Assembly (NCBI GenBank): GCA_035550775.1
Contig: DASZOO010000016.1
Coordinates: 1-10,074 of the forward strand
From: JAOUEA01 sp035550775
Lineage (GTDB): Bacteria; Actinomycetota; UBA4738; HRBIN12
Direction: 5' to 3'
DNA: 10,074 nucleotides
The notes beneath the pieces were generated by a model, which had not been told where the DNA came from, made no database searches, and saw only the letters and a program-made list of their open reading frames with translations. Position 1 is the stretch's first letter; every line of letters begins with the position of its first letter. Shown here piece after piece: positions 6,372 to 10,074 of this stretch. The position numbers and the translations under genes were made by a program.

Positions 6372-7088
6372 ATGACGATCTCGACCCCCCGCGTCGGCGT
6401 GATCACCTTCCCCGGGTCGCTCGACGATCGCGATGCGCTTCGCGCCGTCGAGACGATGGGTGGCGAGGGGGTCGCGCTGTGGCACGCGGACCACGACCTG
6501 CGCGGCGTCGACGCCGTCGTGCTGCCGGGCGGGTTCAGCTACGGCGACTATCTGCGCTGCGGCGCGATCGCGGGCCACGCGCCGATCCTCGACGACGTCC
6601 GGTCGTTCGCCGAGCGCGGCGGACCGGTGCTCGGCATCTGCAACGGCTTCCAGATCCTGTGCGAGGCGGGGCTGCTGCCGGGAGCGCTGATCCGCAACGC
6701 CTCGCTCCGGTTCGTCTGCGTCGACGTCTTCTGTCGCGTCGAGACGTCGCAGACCCCGGTGACGAGCGAGCTCGTCGCCGGCGAGGTCGTGCAGATCCCG
6801 GTCAAGCACGGTGAGGGCCAGTACGTCGCCACAGCCGAGCAGCTGCGACGCATCGAGGACGAGGGCCTCGTCGTGTTCCGATACGTGGAGGCCGGAGGCG
6901 ACGTCAGCGAGAGCGCCAACCCGAACGGCTCGGTGGACAACATCGCCGGGGTCTGCAACGGAGCAGGCAACGTTGTCGGCCTGATGCCGCATCCCGAGCA
7001 TGCCGTCGATCCCGACGTCGGTCCCACCGGGGGGCAGCCGCTGTTCGCATCGCTGCTGACGTCGGCCCTGGCGGGGGCGAGCGCGTGA
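6372..7088 (+). CDS. purQ: FGAM synthase glutaminase subunit PurQ
   Basis: 238 residues, a class I glutamine amidotransferase that hydrolyses glutamine to supply ammonia to PurL. The nucleophile is Cys90 in GICNGFQIL (88-96), and His207 and Glu209 sit in MPHPE (205-209), completing the triad. Other conserved segments are PGGFSYGDYLRCGAIA (52-67), PVKHGEGQY (143-151) and NPNGSVDNIAG (183-193). The N-terminal motif is FPGSLDDRD (13-21); this form is, from memory, the actinobacterial variant of FPGSNCDRD and is useful taxonomic evidence. This is the only junction inside the pur cluster without a 4-nt overlap, with 4 nt separating it from purS. Its ribosome binding site is weak (GAGGG at 6353-6357, about 14 nt away), so reinitiation after purS is likely. 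The stop overlaps the purL start as GTGA. Confidence 0.96.
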   Translation: MTISTPRVGVITFPGSLDDRDALRAVETMGGEGVALWHADHDLRGVDAVVLPGGFSYGDYLRCGAIAGHAPILDDVRSFAERGGPVLGICNGFQILCEAGLLPGALIRNASLRFVCVDVFCRVETSQTPVTSELVAGEVVQIPVKHGEGQYVATAEQLRRIEDEGLVVFRYVEAGGDVSESANPNGSVDNIAGVCNGAGNVVGLMPHPEHAVDPDVGPTGGQPLFASLLTSALAGASA

Positions 7089-9295
7089 GCTCGGTCGAGG
7101 AGCCTCGCCACCGGCGACTCGGCCTCACCGACGACGAGTACGAGCGAACCCGCACGACCCTCGGGCGCGACCCGCGCCCCGCCGAGCTCGCGATGTACGC
7201 CGCGATGTGGTCGGAGCACTGCAGCTACAAGTCCTCGAAGATCCACCTGAGGACGTTGCCCACCGAGGGCGCCTCGGTGCTCGTGGGCCCGGGACAGGAC
7301 GCCGGTGCCGTCGATGTCGGCGACGGCATGGCGGCGGTCTTCAAGATGGAGTCGCATTCCCATCCGAGCGCGATCGAGCCGTACCAGGGGGCCGCCACCG
7401 GGGTCGGAGGCATCGTGCGCGACATCGTCTCCATGGGCGCGCGACCGGTGGCGCTGCTCGATCCGTTGATGTTCGGCCCGCTGACCGACGCGCGGAACCG
7501 CTGGTTGCTCGAGGGCGTCGTCGCCGGCATCGGAGGCTACGGCAACTGCATCGGCGTTCCGACGGTGGGCGGGGAGATCCGCTTCGCCGAGCCGCACACG
7601 GCCAACCCGACCGTCGACGTGATGTGCGTCGGCCTCGCCGACGCCGACGAGCTCGTGACGGGGGCATCGCTCACCCCGCACGTCGGTTCCTTGATGGTGC
7701 TCTACGGGGCGACCACGGGGCGCGACGGCATCGGGGGGGTCAGCGTGCTGGCGAGCGCGACGCTTGGCGACGGGAGCGAGCAGGCGAGGCCGAGCGTGCA
7801 GATCGGCGACCCGTTCGCGGAGAAGCTCCTGATCGAGGCGTCGCTGGAGCTGATCGCTCGCGGGCTGCTCGAGGGCCTGCAGGACCTCGGAGGGGCGGGC
7901 ATCACGTGCGCCGTCAGCGAGTCGGCGGCCCGGGCGGGCATGGGCGCGAGGCTCGACCTCGACGCCGTGCCGCTGCGCGAGCCCGGCATGGAGGCCTCCG
8001 AGATCCTCACGAGCGAATCGCAGGAACGCATGCTCTCGATCGTCCACCCCTCTGCGCTCGAGGAGGTGCGGGCGGTGTGCGAGCGCTGGGGGTTGCAGAT
8101 CGCCGTGATCGCGGAGCTGGTCGAGGGTGGTGGGCTCACGGTGACCCATCACGGCGAGGTGGTCGCCGAGGTGCCGGCGGCCTCGCTCGCCGACGAAGCG
8201 CCCGTGTACGACCGCCCTCGTGAAGCGCCGGCAGCCCGGCCGGACGCCGTCGACGATCCCGCGTTGCTGCCGTTCGAGGGCGACCTGCTCGACGCGCTCC
8301 GTGCGGTGGTCTCGGCTCCGAACGTGGCCTCGAAGCGATGGGTGTGGCGACAGTACGACTCGCTCGTGCAGGGACAGACGGTGGCGGGCGCCGGCAGCGA
8401 CGCAGCGGTCGTGCGCCTGCCCGGCACGATGAGGGCGCTCGCCCTGTCGACCGACGGGAAGGGACGCTACGGCGCGCTCGACCCCTACCTCGGGGCGATG
8501 CACGCGGTCGCCGAGGCCGCGCGCAACGTCGCGGTGACGGGTGCCCGCCCGCTCGCGATCACGAACTGCCTGAACTTCGGGGATCCCGAGCGACCGGTCG
8601 TGATGTGGCAGTTCGCGGAGTCGATCCGGGGCCTGCGCGATGCCTGCCTGGCGCTCGAGACTCCGGTGACCGGCGGCAACGTCAGCTTCTACAACGAGTC
8701 GGGCGATTCGGCGATCTGGCCGACACCGGTCGTCGGCATGGTCGGCCTGCTCGAGGACTACCGGCTGCGCGTGCCGTCGGGCTTCCCGCAGGCGGGCCTG
8801 GCCGTGTACCTGATCGGCGAGACGTTCCCCGAGCTGGGGGGTTCGGAGTTCGCTGAGGCCGTGCTGGGCCTCGTCGACGGCGAACCTCCCGCCCTCGATC
8901 TCGAGCGGGAACGTGCCCTGCAGGCGTTGCTGATCGAGGCAGCGTCGGCCGATGTGCTCTCGAGCGCTCACGATTGCGGTGACGGCGGACTCGCGATCGC
9001 GCTCGTGGAGTCCGCGATCGAAGGCGGACACGGGTTCGCCGTCACGATCGCGAGCGATCTGCCCGATCACGTCGCATTGTTCAGCGAGAGCGCGTCGCGC
9101 GCCGTGGTGGGGGTGGCTCCGGAGCACGAGGCGGCGTTCGTGGCGCTCGCCGATTCCCTCGGCGTGCCCGCGTCGAGGCTGGGTGAGACCGGAGGTCCAC
9201 GGATCGTGTTCGCCGGGATGTTCGAGACCACGGTGTCCGAGCTCAGTGCGGTCCACGAGTCGGCGATCCCCAGGCTGTTGGGAGAGGCGGTCTGA
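7085..9295 (+). CDS. purL: FGAM synthase large subunit, small-type PurL
   Basis: 736 residues, the small PurL that works with PurS and PurQ (the fused form is about 1,300 residues). It converts FGAR to FGAM with ATP and ammonia. The protein is two tandem AIRS-type halves. First half: WSEHCSYKSSK (42-52), GPGQDAG (68-74), ESHSHPS (89-95) with EPYQGAATGVGG (98-109), GGYGNCIGVPTVGGE (150-164), GDPFAEKLLIEA (241-252), QDLGGAGITCA (266-276) and SESQERM (310-316). Second half: STDGKGRYGALDP (455-467), NCLNFGDPE (494-502), PVTGGNVSFYNES (527-539) and HDCGDGGLAIALVESA (629-644). Two deviations are notable: ESHSHPS where ESHNHPS is nearly universal, and GPGQDAG where GENAG is usual. The GTG start at 7085 overlaps the purQ stop, with GGGGG at 7073-7077 as a weak ribosome binding site. 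A long antisense open frame over this gene is a codon-bias artefact. Confidence 0.96.
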   Translation: MSSVEEPRHRRLGLTDDEYERTRTTLGRDPRPAELAMYAAMWSEHCSYKSSKIHLRTLPTEGASVLVGPGQDAGAVDVGDGMAAVFKMESHSHPSAIEPYQGAATGVGGIVRDIVSMGARPVALLDPLMFGPLTDARNRWLLEGVVAGIGGYGNCIGVPTVGGEIRFAEPHTANPTVDVMCVGLADADELVTGASLTPHVGSLMVLYGATTGRDGIGGVSVLASATLGDGSEQARPSVQIGDPFAEKLLIEASLELIARGLLEGLQDLGGAGITCAVSESAARAGMGARLDLDAVPLREPGMEASEILTSESQERMLSIVHPSALEEVRAVCERWGLQIAVIAELVEGGGLTVTHHGEVVAEVPAASLADEAPVYDRPREAPAARPDAVDDPALLPFEGDLLDALRAVVSAPNVASKRWVWRQYDSLVQGQTVAGAGSDAAVVRLPGTMRALALSTDGKGRYGALDPYLGAMHAVAEAARNVAVTGARPLAITNCLNFGDPERPVVMWQFAESIRGLRDACLALETPVTGGNVSFYNESGDSAIWPTPVVGMVGLLEDYRLRVPSGFPQAGLAVYLIGETFPELGGSEFAEAVLGLVDGEPPALDLERERALQALLIEAASADVLSSAHDCGDGGLAIALVESAIEGGHGFAVTIASDLPDHVALFSESASRAVVGVAPEHEAAFVALADSLGVPASRLGETGGPRIVFAGMFETTVSELSAVHESAIPRLLGEAV

Positions 9296-9297
9296 TC

Positions 9298-10065
9298 GTG
9301 GCTCGAGCGCCGTCACGGCCGCCGGTGCGGGCCGTGACCTTCGACTTCTGGGACACGATCGTCGCCGCGGCCGCCGACGTCGAGGGCGGTTCGGGCGGGG
9401 TCAGGCGCCTCCAGGTCGAGCGGTTCGCGGAGACGATCGCCGACGCCGGGCGGCCGGTACGCGCCGTCGACCTCGACGCCGCCTTCGACGCGAACTGGGC
9501 TCGCTTCGAGGAGCGATGGATCGCCAACACCGGTCAGTACACCGTTGCCGAATCGGTCGAGTTCATCGCCGCCCAGGTCGGCGTCGAGCTCGACGAGGAA
9601 CTCCGCGCACGGCTGATCGCGGGCTTCCATCGGGTGGGCGAGGAGATCCCCCTCGAGGTGGGGGCCGGCCTCGTCGAGGCGCTCGACCAGCTGCGCGCAG
9701 CCGGGATCCGGCTGGGCATCGTGTGCGATGTCGGCCTGACGCCGTCTCCGACGCTCCGCGCGCGGCTCCAGGGTCTGGGACTCCTTCGTTCCTTCGATGC
9801 CTGGGCGTTCAGCGACGAGACGGGGTGGTTCAAACCGGCGGAAGGTGCGTTCGTTCCGGCCCTCGAGGGCCTGGGAGCCGACGACCCCTCCTCGGCCGCG
9901 CACGTGGGGGACAACCGACGGACCGACATCGCGGGCGCACGCGCCCTCGGCATGATCGCCGTCCGGTTCACCGGGTTCCACGACCGGTCGCCCGAGGCCG
10001 GGCCCGAAGCCCATCACGTGATCGACGACCATCGGAAGCTGCCCGCCCTGCTCGGCGCGGTGTGA
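9298..10065 (+). CDS. HAD-superfamily hydrolase at the end of the purine operon
   Basis: 255 residues from a GTG 2 nt after the purL stop; GGAGAGG at 9281-9287 is a usable ribosome binding site. The HAD Rossmann fold is recognised from motif I DFWDT (16-20), with nucleophile Asp16, from motif II in LGIVCDVG (139-146), from motif III Lys179 in FKPAEGAF (178-185), and from motif IV HVGDNRRTDIAGA (202-214), with Asp205 and Asp210. A helical cap lies between residues 25 and 120, as in subfamily I. Motif I has Trp18 where phosphatases carry the second, general acid/base Asp. Motif II has Cys143-Asp where Ser/Thr-Asn is usual. The pattern ...FSDE.G..KP... (171-180) and the motif IV form match a broad group of bacterial HAD proteins of unassigned function. 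Operon placement suggests, but does not prove, a link to nucleotide metabolism, for example removal of a phosphorylated by-product. The substrate cannot be told from sequence. The operon may continue downstream; only 9 nt follow. Confidence 0.88.
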   Translation: MARAPSRPPVRAVTFDFWDTIVAAAADVEGGSGGVRRLQVERFAETIADAGRPVRAVDLDAAFDANWARFEERWIANTGQYTVAESVEFIAAQVGVELDEELRARLIAGFHRVGEEIPLEVGAGLVEALDQLRAAGIRLGIVCDVGLTPSPTLRARLQGLGLLRSFDAWAFSDETGWFKPAEGAFVPALEGLGADDPSSAAHVGDNRRTDIAGARALGMIAVRFTGFHDRSPEAGPEAHHVIDDHRKLPALLGAV

Positions 10066-10074
10066 GTCGCGTGC

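Noticed and set aside
4956..7001. 681-codon open frame on the - strand across purB-purC-purS-purQ
   Set aside because: Low-complexity Arg/Ala/Asp-rich translation antisense to four recognised genes; a shadow of codon bias.
6548..9316. 922-codon open frame on the - strand across purQ, purL and the start of the HAD gene
   Set aside because: It is antisense to well-supported genes. Its Arg/His/Gly-rich translation shows no family motif, as expected from strong G/C third-position bias on the + strand.

Overview
The window (GC roughly 70% by eye, strong G/C third-position bias, frequent GTG/TTG starts) looks like chromosomal DNA of a high-GC actinobacterium (Actinomycetota), probably not a well-studied lineage. 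Three things support this: the actinobacterial form of PurQ (FPGSLDD rather than the more widespread FPGSNCD), the split PurS/PurQ/small-PurL form of FGAM synthase, and a TAnnnT-type -10 element in front of the operon. No mobile element, tRNA, rRNA, CRISPR array or phage gene is visible, and every gene is on the + strand.

Region 1 (3-2009) is a secreted NHL-repeat protein. It has a signal peptide, a carboxypeptidase-regulatory-like beta domain, a helical Cys-containing middle domain and about seven NHL blades. It is unrelated to purine synthesis and separated from it by a 75-bp gap. That gap carries a candidate -10 box, an 11-codon upstream ORF and the purD ribosome binding site.

Region 2 (2085-9295) is a compact de novo purine operon in the order purD-purE-purB-purC-purS-purQ-purL. 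Five of its six junctions are 4-nt NTGA stop/start overlaps and the sixth is a 4-nt gap, so the genes are probably co-transcribed and translationally coupled. PurD makes GAR, PurS+PurQ+PurL make FGAM from FGAR, PurE should carry AIR to CAIR, PurC makes SAICAR and PurB releases AICAR (and also acts on adenylosuccinate). purF, purN, purM, purK and purH are not in the window.

Region 3 (9298-10065) is a HAD-superfamily hydrolase starting 2 nt after purL, apparently the last visible member of the operon, which may continue beyond the window.

The strongest anomaly is PurE. The fold and the C-terminal family motifs are intact, but the almost invariant SAHRTP motif reads SSSRNP, so the position of the catalytic histidine is serine. 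The GSxSDW loop reads ASPSEL and the GAGGAAHLPG loop reads STGMSGHLAA. This is either a third type of AIR carboxylase/mutase or a purine-operon protein that has lost that chemistry. Smaller deviations occur in PurL (ESHSHPS, GPGQDAG), PurC (HDLPLT) and the HAD protein (Trp in place of the second motif-I Asp).
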